Shown here one piece after another: positions 1-7,681 of a stretch of 64,000 nt of DNA; the first letter of the stretch is position 1, and each line of letters starts with the position of its first letter. The translations under genes and the position numbers were made by a program. The stretch comes from Actinacidiphila yeochonensis CN732. GTDB lineage: Bacteria; Actinomycetota; Actinomycetes; Streptomycetales; Streptomycetaceae. The stretch covers positions 3,224,001 through 3,288,000 of the forward strand of contig NZ_JQNR01000005.1 of assembly GCF_000745345.1 (NCBI RefSeq), in the 5' to 3' direction. The notes under the pieces are model-generated. The model worked only from the letters and a program-made list of their open reading frames with translations, made no database searches and had not been told where the DNA came from.

Positions 1-654
1 CTGCTCATGGACGACACGGCCACCTCCGGCCCCGACCCCGAGTGGCTGGAACACGCCGCCACCCCCGCCGCCCGCCTCGCGATCACCCGCTGGCTGGCCC
101 GCCATCCGGCCGCCGGGCAGGGCGACGAGCCCGCCGCCCCGCCCGCCGGCCGCCCCGCGCCGGCCGCCCCGAGCACCCCGCACGGCGAGGCCGTCGCCGT
201 CGCCGACCTGCCGGGCGCCACGGTGCGGCTGGCCCGCTGCTGTACCCCGGTGCCGCCGGACCGGCTCACCGGGTTCGTGATCCGCGGCGGCACCGTCACC
301 GTCCACCGGGCCGAGTGCCCGACCAGCGGCCGCATGGCCGCCGCCGGCCGCGAAGCCGTCCCGGTCCACTGGCGGGACGACACCCCCGCCGGCCACTACC
401 GCGCCACCGTCCTCGCCGAGGCGCTCAGCCGGCCCAGGCTGCTGGCCGACCTCACCGAGGCGATCTCCGCCGCCGGGGTCGGCATCGTCTCCGCTGCCGT
501 GGAGCCCCCCCAGGAGAGCTGCGTCCGCCACTCGTACACCGTCGAGCTGCCGGACCCCGGGGCGCTTCCCGCCCTCATGCGGGCCATGCGGTCCGTACCC
601 GGCGTGTACGACGTCTACCGCGACCGCCCGGCTGTCGCGGCCACCCGCGGCTGA
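1..654 (+). CDS. RelA/SpoT-homologue (p)ppGpp enzyme, C-terminal part
   Basis: The frame is open from base 1 and ends at TGA 652-654, so only about the last 217 codons of a larger gene are present. The remaining segment starts in the end of the TGS region (the EWLEHA..ARLAITRWL stretch), continues with the conserved cysteine-containing region (VRLARCCTPVPPD, then HRAECP) seen after TGS in long RelA/SpoT proteins, and ends with an ACT domain. Long Rsh proteins make and degrade the alarmone (p)ppGpp through N-terminal HD and synthetase domains that lie outside the window; the part seen here is the regulatory, ribosome-sensing half. An ATG at 7 is in frame but is very unlikely to be the real start. 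Position before hflX matches the RshA locus of Streptomyces, though I cannot separate RshA from another paralogue on this fragment. Confidence 0.85.
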   Translation: MLMDDTATSGPDPEWLEHAATPAARLAITRWLARHPAAGQGDEPAAPPAGRPAPAAPSTPHGEAVAVADLPGATVRLARCCTPVPPDRLTGFVIRGGTVTVHRAECPTSGRMAAAGREAVPVHWRDDTPAGHYRATVLAEALSRPRLLADLTEAISAAGVGIVSAAVEPPQESCVRHSYTVELPDPGALPALMRAMRSVPGVYDVYRDRPAVAATRG

Positions 655-794
655 CCACCCTCGGTCGCGATCCGGCTACGCCGCGCCGACGGGCTTTCCG
701 CCGCTGGGGAAACCCGCGTGACCGCGCCGTCCCGGCGTGCGACCATCGAAGGTGCGGCACCACCAGGGCCGCAGTCCTGCGACCGAAGGATCAG

Positions 795-2315
795 ATGACC
801 TCCCCTTCCTCCTCTTCCTCCTCGCGCAACCCCCGCACCGCGAACACCAGCCGGCGCCTCTCCGAGAGCCTCCGCGCCGAGGCCCTGATGGAAGAGGACG
901 CGGCCTGGACCCCGGACACCGACGGCGACCGGGACGGCGACCAGCTGGACCGCTCCGAGCGCGCCTCCCTGCGCCGCGTCGCGGGCCTGTCCACCGAGCT
1001 GGAGGACGTCACCGAGGTCGAGTACCGGCAGCTGCGCCTGGAGCGTGTGGTGCTGGTCGGTGTGTGGACCTCCGGCACCGTCGACGACGCCGAGAACTCG
1101 CTGGCCGAGCTCGCCGCCCTCGCGGAGACCGCCGGCGCCCTCGTCCTCGACGGTGTGGTGCAGCGGCGGGACAAGCCGGACCCGGCCACCTACATCGGCT
1201 CCGGCAAGGCCCACGAGCTGCGCGACATCGTGGTGGAGACCGGCGCCGACACCGTGGTGTGCGACGGCGAGCTGAGCCCCGGCCAGCTCATCCACCTGGA
1301 GGACGTCGTCAAGGTCAAGGTCGTCGACCGGACGGCCCTGATCCTGGACATCTTCGCCCAGCACGCCAAGTCCCGCGAGGGCAAGGCGCAGGTGGCACTG
1401 GCCCAGATGCAGTACATGCTGCCCAGGCTGCGCGGCTGGGGCCAGTCGCTGTCCCGCCAGATGGGCGGCGGCGGCTCCGGCTCCTCCGGCGGCGGCATGG
1501 CCACCCGTGGCCCCGGTGAGACGAAGATCGAGACCGACCGGCGGCGCATCCGGGAGAAGATGGCCAAGGCCCGCCGGGAGATCGCGGACATGAAGACCAG
1601 CCGCGACCTCAAGCGCCAGGAGCGCAGGCGCCACAAGGTGCCGTCGGTGGCCATCGCCGGGTACACCAACGCCGGCAAGTCCTCACTGCTCAACCGCCTC
1701 ACCGGCGCCGGCGTCCTGGTGGAGAACGCCCTGTTCGCCACCCTGGACCCGACCGTGCGGCGGGCGGAGACCCCCAGCGGGCGGCTCCACACCCTCACCG
1801 ACACCGTCGGCTTCGTCCGGCACCTGCCCCACCACCTGGTCGAGGCGTTCCGCTCCACCATGGAGGAGGTCGCCGACGCGGACCTGATCCTGCACGTGGT
1901 CGACGGTTCGCACCCCGTGCCGGAGGAGCAGCTCGCGGCCGTCCGCGAGGTCTTCCGGGAGGTCGGCGCCCTGGACGTGCCGGAGATCGTCGTGGTCAAC
2001 AAGGCCGACGCGGCCGACCCGCTGGTGCTCCAGCGGCTGCTGCGGAACGAGAAGCACGCCATCGTGGTCTCCGCGCGCAGCGGCCAGGGCATCGCCGAGC
2101 TGCTGGAGCTGGTCGACGAGACGCTGCCGCGTCCGGACGTCGAGGCCGAGGTGCTGGTGCCGTTCACCAAGGGGGCGCTGGTCTCCCGGGCGCACAGCGA
2201 GGGCGAGGTGCTCTCGGAGGAGCACACCGCCGAGGGCACGCTCCTCCGGGTGCGTGTCCACGAGGAGCTCGCCGCCGAGCTCGCGCCCTACACCCTGGCG
2301 GGCAACAGGCACTGA
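795..2315 (+). CDS. hflX: GTPase HflX
   Basis: HflX is a ribosome-associated GTPase that splits stalled or stress-damaged ribosomes. The 506-residue product has the HflX N-terminal domain (VVLVGVW...SLAELAALAETAGA..DGVVQRR), the glycine-rich linker (MGGGGSGSSGGG near residue 225) followed by RGPGETKIE, and a G domain with G1 GYTNAGKSS near residue 288, G3 DTVGF, G4 NKAD and G5 SAR. The frame is open upstream as far as 42. I start at ATG 795 because the Ser-rich N-terminus begins there and the upstream part overlaps the Rsh gene and reads as Arg/Pro shadow sequence. A hairpin directly follows the stop. The acidic N-terminal extension (about residues 25-55) is typical of actinobacterial HflX. 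Confidence 0.95.
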   Translation: MTSPSSSSSSRNPRTANTSRRLSESLRAEALMEEDAAWTPDTDGDRDGDQLDRSERASLRRVAGLSTELEDVTEVEYRQLRLERVVLVGVWTSGTVDDAENSLAELAALAETAGALVLDGVVQRRDKPDPATYIGSGKAHELRDIVVETGADTVVCDGELSPGQLIHLEDVVKVKVVDRTALILDIFAQHAKSREGKAQVALAQMQYMLPRLRGWGQSLSRQMGGGGSGSSGGGMATRGPGETKIETDRRRIREKMAKARREIADMKTSRDLKRQERRRHKVPSVAIAGYTNAGKSSLLNRLTGAGVLVENALFATLDPTVRRAETPSGRLHTLTDTVGFVRHLPHHLVEAFRSTMEEVADADLILHVVDGSHPVPEEQLAAVREVFREVGALDVPEIVVVNKADAADPLVLQRLLRNEKHAIVVSARSGQGIAELLELVDETLPRPDVEAEVLVPFTKGALVSRAHSEGEVLSEEHTAEGTLLRVRVHEELAAELAPYTLAGNRH

Positions 2316-2327
2316 CCTCGGGCGCAC

Positions 2328-2351
2328 GGGCCGTCCCAGGAGGGGCGGCCC
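2328..2351 (+). terminator. Terminator-like hairpin after hflX
   Basis: GGGCCGTCCC (2328-2337) pairs with GGGCGGCCC (2343-2351) apart from one unpaired base, with a 5-nt loop, starting 13 bases after the hflX stop. There is no U-tract, as is usual in Streptomyces. Confidence 0.6.
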
Positions 2352-2988
2352 CCACCCGGGCCGGTGCGGGCACATAGGTCGCCAGGCGACCAGGTGGCCA
2401 GGCGGCGGTGAAGGCCGGTGAGTACGGCGCGAGGCGCCCGGGAGCGGATCGAGTTCCCGGGCGCCTCGGTGCGTCCGGCACCGTCCGCCGCGCCTCCGGG
2501 GTGTGCCCCAAGGGGCGCCGTCCCCCCACCGTCGCGCTGGAGCGGCGTGCCGCCGGCGCCCTCGCCCCGGCGTTGCCGAGCCGTCCGGCGGGAAACCCCG
2601 GTCTTCGAGCCGATCGGCGCCCACCCCTCCGAGGCGGCCGCCCGGCCCGCCCACGGTCCGCCGCTTCAGGCCCGTGTCGCGCTCCAGGGGCGCGGTGCCG
2701 AGCCCCCTGCCCTCGGTGGACCCCAGGCCGCGCGGTCCGGCGCGAGGCCGGAGTCCCGGTACCAGCGGCCGTTCTTGCCGGTGTGCCCCGCGGCGGCCGG
2801 TCCGGTCCGCGAACGGCACTCCCCGCCCGGCGGGTTCCCGCCCGCGAAAGATCTCGCCATCGCCCGTGATCGCGCGTCCACCCCGTCGTTAGTACGGACG
2901 GGGGACTGAAGGACGACGGCAGACGACACCGGACCGGCGGCCCCGACGCGGCCCGACAGCACACGGAACCCGAACAGGAGGAGAGGGC
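2352..2988. other. Intergenic region without a supported gene
   Basis: About 640 bases between hflX and the siderophore genes. Frames open here on both strands read as Arg/Pro-rich shadows with no family resemblance. A short stem (GGTCGC..GCGACC, about 2377-2391) and the inverted repeat CCCCGTC (2881-2887) / GACGGGG (2897-2903) are present. The latter lies 86 bases before the aminotransferase start and could be an operator. I see no good match to the actinobacterial iron-box (IdeR/DmdR) consensus, although the downstream genes are siderophore-type. Confidence 0.4.
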
Positions 2989-5900
2989 GTGGCGGCCACT
3001 TCCAGCGCGCCGGGACAACTCGCGGATACGGAAGGGGACTTCGGACCCCCGCAGGCCGCCGAGCCGGCGGAGGCGATCCTGCGCAGGCAGGCGCAGCGCG
3101 AGTCGGCCGCCCGCACCTACGCCCGTTCGCTGCCGGTGGTCCCGATCCGCGCCCGGGGCATGACCGTGGAGGGCGCGGACGGCACCCGCTACCTGGACTG
3201 CCTCTCGGGAGCGGGCACGCTGGCCCTCGGCCACAACCACCCGGTCGTCCTGGAGGCGATCCGCCGGGTGCTGGACTCCGGCGCCCCCCTGCACGTGCTC
3301 GACATGGCCACCCCGGTGAAGGACGACTTCACCACCGCGCTCTTCGAGACCCTGCCGGCGCCGCTGGCCGAGCACGGACGCGTCCAGTTCTGCGGCCCGG
3401 CCGGTACCGACGCCGTGGAGGCGGCGATCAAGCTCACCCGGATCGCCACCGGCCGGACGGGGGTGCTGGCCTTCTCCGGCGCCTACCACGGCATGACCGC
3501 CGGCGCCCTGGCCGCCACCGGCGACACCGCGACCCGCGCCACCGTCGAGGCCGACACCCGCGTCACCCGGATGCCCTTCCCGTACGACTACCGCTGCCCG
3601 TTCGGCGTCGGGGGGGAGCACGGTGCCGAACTCTCCGCCCGCCTCACGGCGAACCTGCTCGACGACCCCAAGGGCGGCGTGCCGCGCCCCGCCGCCATGC
3701 TCGTGGAGCCCGTGCAGGGCGAGGGCGGGGTGATCCCGGCCCCCGACAGCTGGATGCGCCGGATGCGGGAGATCACCCGGGCCCGCGGCATCCCGCTGAT
3801 CGCCGACGAGGTGCAGACCGGGGTGGGCCGTACCGGCGCCTTCTGGGCGGTCGAGCACAGCGGCGTGGTCCCCGACGTCATGGTGCTGTCCAAAGCCGTC
3901 GGCGGCAGCCTCCCCCTGGCGGTGATCGTCTACCGCGAGGAGCTGGACACCTGGCAGCCGGGTGCGCACGCCGGCACCTTCCGCGGCAACCAGCTGGCCA
4001 TGGCGGCCGGCGCCGCGACGCTGCGGTACGTGCGCCGCAACGCCCTGCACGAACGGGCCGAGACGGTCGGTGCGCGGATGCTGAGCCGGCTGCGCGCGCT
4101 GTCCGCCCAGTACGCCTGCGTCGGGGACGTCCGCGGCCGCGGCCTGATGCTGGGCGTCGAACTCGTGGACCCCTCGGCCGAACCCGACGACCACGGCGCG
4201 CTGCCGGCCGATCCCCGGCTCGCGGCGCGGGTCCGGCAGGAGGCCCTGCACCGCGGCCTCATCGTCGAACTCGGCGGCCGGCACGGCGCCGTCGTCCGGC
4301 TGCTGCCGCCGCTGACCATCACCGACGAGCAGGCCGAAGCGGTCCTGGACCGCCTCGCCGACGCTCTCGGCGCCGCCAGCCGAACCTCCGCACCACCGGG
4401 CCGCGTCCCCCGTCCCCCGCCGCGGGCTCCCGGACGGACAACCGGTGACCCGGCGTCCGTCCCGGCGTACCGGCGGTCCCGCCGCACCCGCACGCCCTCT
4501 GTCGCCGCACCCGTCGCCGCACCGGCGTACCGAACAAGTGAGGCCCCTGGCATGACCACACGCGTGGACCCCACCCGACACGACAGCCCGCTCGGCGGCG
4601 CCGACACGGCATCGGTCCCCCTGCAGCGCTCCCGCCCCGCGGAGCCCGACCCCCTGGAGCGCGAGTCCCCCTACGCGGTGGCCGACACCGCCGGGACCGA
4701 GGCCCTGCTGCGCTGCTGGGTGCGCGAGAAGAGCCTGGTCCGGCCGGCCGACGGGATGCTGCGGATCGCCCTCCCGGGGGGCGGTACGGAGGTGCGGGCG
4801 GCCGTCCACCACTGGTCGCCGACCGGCCACCACCGCTTCGGGCCGCCCTGGCCCGTGCGGGACCCGGCCGCGCAGCCCGCGTCGGGGGCGCCGGGCGGCG
4901 AGCAGCGCCCGCTCAGCGCGGTCGAACTCGCCGCGCTGCTGGTCCGCGAGAGCGGCGCCGACCCCGCCGAGGGTGCCGACCTGGTCGCCAGGGTCGCCGA
5001 CTCGGTCCGCCGTACCAGCGCGTTCGTCGCCGACCGCCGCCTGCGCCCGGGCGGCGCCGAGCCCGAGATCCCCTTCCTCGACTCCGAGCAGGCGCTGCTG
5101 CTGGGCCACCCCCTGCACCCGACGCCCAAGAGCCGCGACGGACTCGCTGACGGGGAGGCCGCCGCCTTCTCGCCCGAACTGCGCGGCTCGTTCGCCCTGC
5201 ACTGGCTGGCCGTGCACCGCTCGGTGCTGGCCACCGACTCGGCCTGGACGGAGCGGGGCCGCCCGGTACCGGCGCCGGACCTGCTGGCCGCCCTGGCCGG
5301 GCCGGGGCTGGAGCTGCCGCCGGACACCGCCCCGCTGCCGCTGCACCCCTGGCAGGCCCGGGAGGTGCGCCACCGCCCCGCCGTCCAGGAACTGCTGGCC
5401 GCCGGGCTGCTGCACGACCTCGGCCCGCTGGGCGCGCCCTGGCACCCGACGTCCTCGGTGCGCACGGTCTACCGCGCCGACACGCCCGCCATGCTGAAGC
5501 TCTCCGTGGCGCTGCGCATCACCAACTCCCGGCGCGAGAACCTCCGCAAGGAGCTGCTGCGGGGCACCGAGGTCCACCGGCTGCTGCGTACCGGGCTCGC
5601 CGCCGCCCTGCACGCCGCGCACCCCGGGTTCGACATCGTCCGCGACCCCGCCTGGCTCGGCGTCGACGGCCTGGACGGGCAGCCGCTGACGGGCCTGGAC
5701 GTGGCCCTGCGGCACAACGCCTTCGGGCCCGGCGTGCGGGCCCACTGCGTGGCTGGACTCACCTCCCTGAGGCCCTGGCCGGGGCTGCCCGCCACCGCCC
5801 TGCGCTCCCGGCTGGCCGTCGTCCTGGGACAGCTGGCCGAACGGACCGGACGCCCGTTGTCGGCCGTGGCCGCCGAGTGGTTCCTGCGCTACCTCGACGC

Positions 5901-6405
5901 GGTGGTCCGCCCGGTGCTGTGGCTGGACGGGGAGGCGGGGGTGGCCCTGGAGGCGCACCAGCAGAACACCCTGGTCCTCCTGGACGCCGAGGGCTGGCCC
6001 TGCGGCGGCCGCTACCGGGACAACCAGGGCTACTACTTCCGCGAGTCCCGCCGCGCCGAACTCGAACGGCGGCTGCCCGGCATCGGCGCCGCCAGTGACA
6101 CCTTCGTCGCCGACGAGGTCGCGGACGAGCGGTTCGCGTACTACCTGGGGATCAACAACGTCCTGGGCCTCGTCGGCGCGTTCGGGGCGCAGAACCTCGC
6201 CGACGAGGAGGTCCTGCTGGCCGCGTTCCGGCGGTTCCTCGCCGCCCAGGACGCCCGGAGCAGCCTCCCCGGACGCCTGCTGTACAGCACCCACCTGCGG
6301 TGCAAGGCCAACCTGCTGACCCGCCTGCACGGTATGGACGAGCTGGTCGGGCCGGTCGACACCCAGTCCGTCTACACGATCCTGCCCAACCCGCTGGCCC
6401 GATGA
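2989..6405 (+). CDS. Class III aminotransferase joined in frame to IucA/IucC siderophore synthetase
   Basis: One open frame of 1138 codons starts at GTG 2989 behind an AGGAGGAGAGGG ribosome site. Residues 1 to about 465 are a PLP-dependent class III aminotransferase of the diaminobutyrate:2-oxoglutarate type: GPAGTDAVEAA, SGAYHGMT, IADEVQTGVGRTG and the PLP lysine in LSKAVGG near residue 302. Residues from about 522 are an IucA/IucC (NIS) synthetase with GHPLHPTPKSRDG and LHPWQ motifs and the FhuF-like C-terminal end. In related loci these are two proteins. The roughly 57-codon joint (4381-4551) is Pro/Arg/Ala-rich and 15 of its codons end in A or T, far more than in the flanking domains, so it looks like non-coding spacer that simply lacks a stop. 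The product may therefore be a true fusion, or two proteins with a lost stop. It would supply 2,4-diaminobutyrate-derived amines and condense them with a carboxylate such as citrate. Confidence 0.75.
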   Translation: MAATSSAPGQLADTEGDFGPPQAAEPAEAILRRQAQRESAARTYARSLPVVPIRARGMTVEGADGTRYLDCLSGAGTLALGHNHPVVLEAIRRVLDSGAPLHVLDMATPVKDDFTTALFETLPAPLAEHGRVQFCGPAGTDAVEAAIKLTRIATGRTGVLAFSGAYHGMTAGALAATGDTATRATVEADTRVTRMPFPYDYRCPFGVGGEHGAELSARLTANLLDDPKGGVPRPAAMLVEPVQGEGGVIPAPDSWMRRMREITRARGIPLIADEVQTGVGRTGAFWAVEHSGVVPDVMVLSKAVGGSLPLAVIVYREELDTWQPGAHAGTFRGNQLAMAAGAATLRYVRRNALHERAETVGARMLSRLRALSAQYACVGDVRGRGLMLGVELVDPSAEPDDHGALPADPRLAARVRQEALHRGLIVELGGRHGAVVRLLPPLTITDEQAEAVLDRLADALGAASRTSAPPGRVPRPPPRAPGRTTGDPASVPAYRRSRRTRTPSVAAPVAAPAYRTSEAPGMTTRVDPTRHDSPLGGADTASVPLQRSRPAEPDPLERESPYAVADTAGTEALLRCWVREKSLVRPADGMLRIALPGGGTEVRAAVHHWSPTGHHRFGPPWPVRDPAAQPASGAPGGEQRPLSAVELAALLVRESGADPAEGADLVARVADSVRRTSAFVADRRLRPGGAEPEIPFLDSEQALLLGHPLHPTPKSRDGLADGEAAAFSPELRGSFALHWLAVHRSVLATDSAWTERGRPVPAPDLLAALAGPGLELPPDTAPLPLHPWQAREVRHRPAVQELLAAGLLHDLGPLGAPWHPTSSVRTVYRADTPAMLKLSVALRITNSRRENLRKELLRGTEVHRLLRTGLAAALHAAHPGFDIVRDPAWLGVDGLDGQPLTGLDVALRHNAFGPGVRAHCVAGLTSLRPWPGLPATALRSRLAVVLGQLAERTGRPLSAVAAEWFLRYLDAVVRPVLWLDGEAGVALEAHQQNTLVLLDAEGWPCGGRYRDNQGYYFRESRRAELERRLPGIGAASDTFVADEVADERFAYYLGINNVLGLVGAFGAQNLADEEVLLAAFRRFLAAQDARSSLPGRLLYSTHLRCKANLLTRLHGMDELVGPVDTQSVYTILPNPLAR
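4552..6405 (+). CDS. IucA/IucC-type siderophore synthetase module (possible independent start)
   Basis: ATG 4552 is in frame with the aminotransferase upstream and has AAGTGAGG eight bases before it, a plausible ribosome site, so a separate 617-residue protein could be made from here. NIS synthetases use ATP to activate a carboxylic acid (often citrate or succinate derivative) as an acyl-adenylate and join it to an amine. Visible family motifs are GHPLHPTPKSRDG near residue 183, LHPWQ, the basic segment SVALRITNSRRENLRKEL, HQQNTLV, and RDNQGYYF near residue 490. Length is normal for the family. The stop TGA 6403-6405 overlaps ATG 6402. Whether the synthetase is freed from the aminotransferase is not decidable from sequence. 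Confidence 0.6.
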   Translation: MTTRVDPTRHDSPLGGADTASVPLQRSRPAEPDPLERESPYAVADTAGTEALLRCWVREKSLVRPADGMLRIALPGGGTEVRAAVHHWSPTGHHRFGPPWPVRDPAAQPASGAPGGEQRPLSAVELAALLVRESGADPAEGADLVARVADSVRRTSAFVADRRLRPGGAEPEIPFLDSEQALLLGHPLHPTPKSRDGLADGEAAAFSPELRGSFALHWLAVHRSVLATDSAWTERGRPVPAPDLLAALAGPGLELPPDTAPLPLHPWQAREVRHRPAVQELLAAGLLHDLGPLGAPWHPTSSVRTVYRADTPAMLKLSVALRITNSRRENLRKELLRGTEVHRLLRTGLAAALHAAHPGFDIVRDPAWLGVDGLDGQPLTGLDVALRHNAFGPGVRAHCVAGLTSLRPWPGLPATALRSRLAVVLGQLAERTGRPLSAVAAEWFLRYLDAVVRPVLWLDGEAGVALEAHQQNTLVLLDAEGWPCGGRYRDNQGYYFRESRRAELERRLPGIGAASDTFVADEVADERFAYYLGINNVLGLVGAFGAQNLADEEVLLAAFRRFLAAQDARSSLPGRLLYSTHLRCKANLLTRLHGMDELVGPVDTQSVYTILPNPLAR

Positions 6406-6494
6406 GCGAACGGCGCCGGGCAGCCGGGGCCGGCCGTGCCGCGCACGGCCGGCCCCGACCGCCCGGCGGCCCGCCGGGAGAGGAAGAAGCTCCG

Positions 6495-7565
6495 TTGCCC
6501 TCCGCCGACCCCAGCACCGAGGACACCCTCGACCTCAAACTGCCGCCGGACCTCCTGGACGCCGTCGCCGCCGACGGGGGAGGTGACGGTGACGGCGACG
6601 CCCCGCGGGCTCCTGGCAGCTCCGCCGCGAGCAGAGGCGGAGCCGGCCCCCTGGGACGCGCGTCGGACCCCCTGGGGGGCGGATCGAGCGCCTTGGGCGG
6701 CGCGTCGGACACCTCGGGCGGCTCGCTCGGCGTCCCCGCGGGCGGTCCCGGTGCCCTGGGCGGCGTGTTGGGCACCCTGGGTGGGCCGCCTGCCGTCCTG
6801 GGGGGCGGAACGAGCGGTCCGGGCGGCCTGCCCGGCGTCCCCGGGAGCGGCCCCGGCGTGCTGGGTCCCCGCACCCCGGGCGGCGTGCTCGCACCCGGCA
6901 CGCCCGCGGGCGGCACCAGGGAGGGCGGAGCGGGCTCCCCGGGAGGGGGCTCGGGCCCGGCCGCCCCCAGGAGCGCCGGCCGCCGCCACCCCGACGGTCT
7001 GCTGGACCGGATCGCGGGCTGGGCGGCCGCCACGACCCCCGCGGGCTCCTTCCGGCTGGTCCCCGCCGAACCCGTCCGCGACCTCGCGCTGATCGCCGGC
7101 TGGATGAACGATCCGGCAGTGGCGGAGTTCTGGGAGCTCGCCGGGGAGCCGCGGGTCACCGAGGCGCATCTGCGCGCCCAGACCGACGGCGACGGCCGCA
7201 GCGTGCCCTGCCTCGGTGTCCTCGACGGCGTCCCCATGAGCTACTGGGAGATCTACCGCGCCGACCTCGACCCGCTGGCCCGCTACTACCCGGCCCGGCC
7301 GCACGACACCGGTGTCCACCTGCTCATCGGCCGGGCCGTCGACCGCTCCCGCGGCCTCGGCGGCATCCTGCTGCGCGCCGTCTCCGACCTGGTGCTCCGG
7401 CACCGTCCGGCCTGCGGCCGGATCGTGGCCGAGCCGGACGTGCGCAACGCTCCCTCCGTCGCGGCCTTCCGCACCGCGGGCTTCCGCCTGTCCGCGGAGG
7501 TCGAACTCCCCGGCAAGCGGGCCGCCCTGATGGTCCGCGACCGCGCCCCGCGCGTCCGCCCCTGA
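6495..7565 (+). CDS. GNAT acetyltransferase, siderophore (IucB/RhbD-like), with long Gly/Pro linker
   Basis: This gene belongs to the siderophore operon and resembles the acetyltransferases that acylate the hydroxylamine of NIS siderophores (IucB/AlcB/RhbD group). The GNAT domain occupies about residues 184-356 (FRLVPAEPVRDLALIAGWMNDP..., SYWEIYRADLDPLARYY, GVHLLIG, RGLGGILLRAVSDL, ACGRIVAEPDVRN). I start at TTG 6495 because GGGAGAGGAAG lies eight bases upstream. ATG 6402, which overlaps the previous stop (ATGA), is in frame, has no visible ribosome site and would add 31 Arg/Pro/Gly-rich residues. Between a short conserved-looking N-terminus (about residues 1-30) and the GNAT domain is a 120-residue low-complexity Gly/Pro/Ser segment that the enzyme family does not need. 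Confidence 0.8.
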   Translation: MPSADPSTEDTLDLKLPPDLLDAVAADGGGDGDGDAPRAPGSSAASRGGAGPLGRASDPLGGGSSALGGASDTSGGSLGVPAGGPGALGGVLGTLGGPPAVLGGGTSGPGGLPGVPGSGPGVLGPRTPGGVLAPGTPAGGTREGGAGSPGGGSGPAAPRSAGRRHPDGLLDRIAGWAAATTPAGSFRLVPAEPVRDLALIAGWMNDPAVAEFWELAGEPRVTEAHLRAQTDGDGRSVPCLGVLDGVPMSYWEIYRADLDPLARYYPARPHDTGVHLLIGRAVDRSRGLGGILLRAVSDLVLRHRPACGRIVAEPDVRNAPSVAAFRTAGFRLSAEVELPGKRAALMVRDRAPRVRP

Positions 7566-7681
7566 CCCGGCGCCGCACCCCGCCGCCAGGTCCGTCCGCT
7601 CCGCCCGCCCCCGCGGCTGTTCCGTCCCCCCTCCGCCGCGGGTACCTTCCCCGCCACCGCGTCCCACCGGAGGAGCCCACC

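Noticed and set aside
2880..2910. Possible iron box in front of the siderophore genes
   Set aside because: TTAGTACGGAC does not match the TTAGGTTAGGCTAACCTAA-type consensus well enough.
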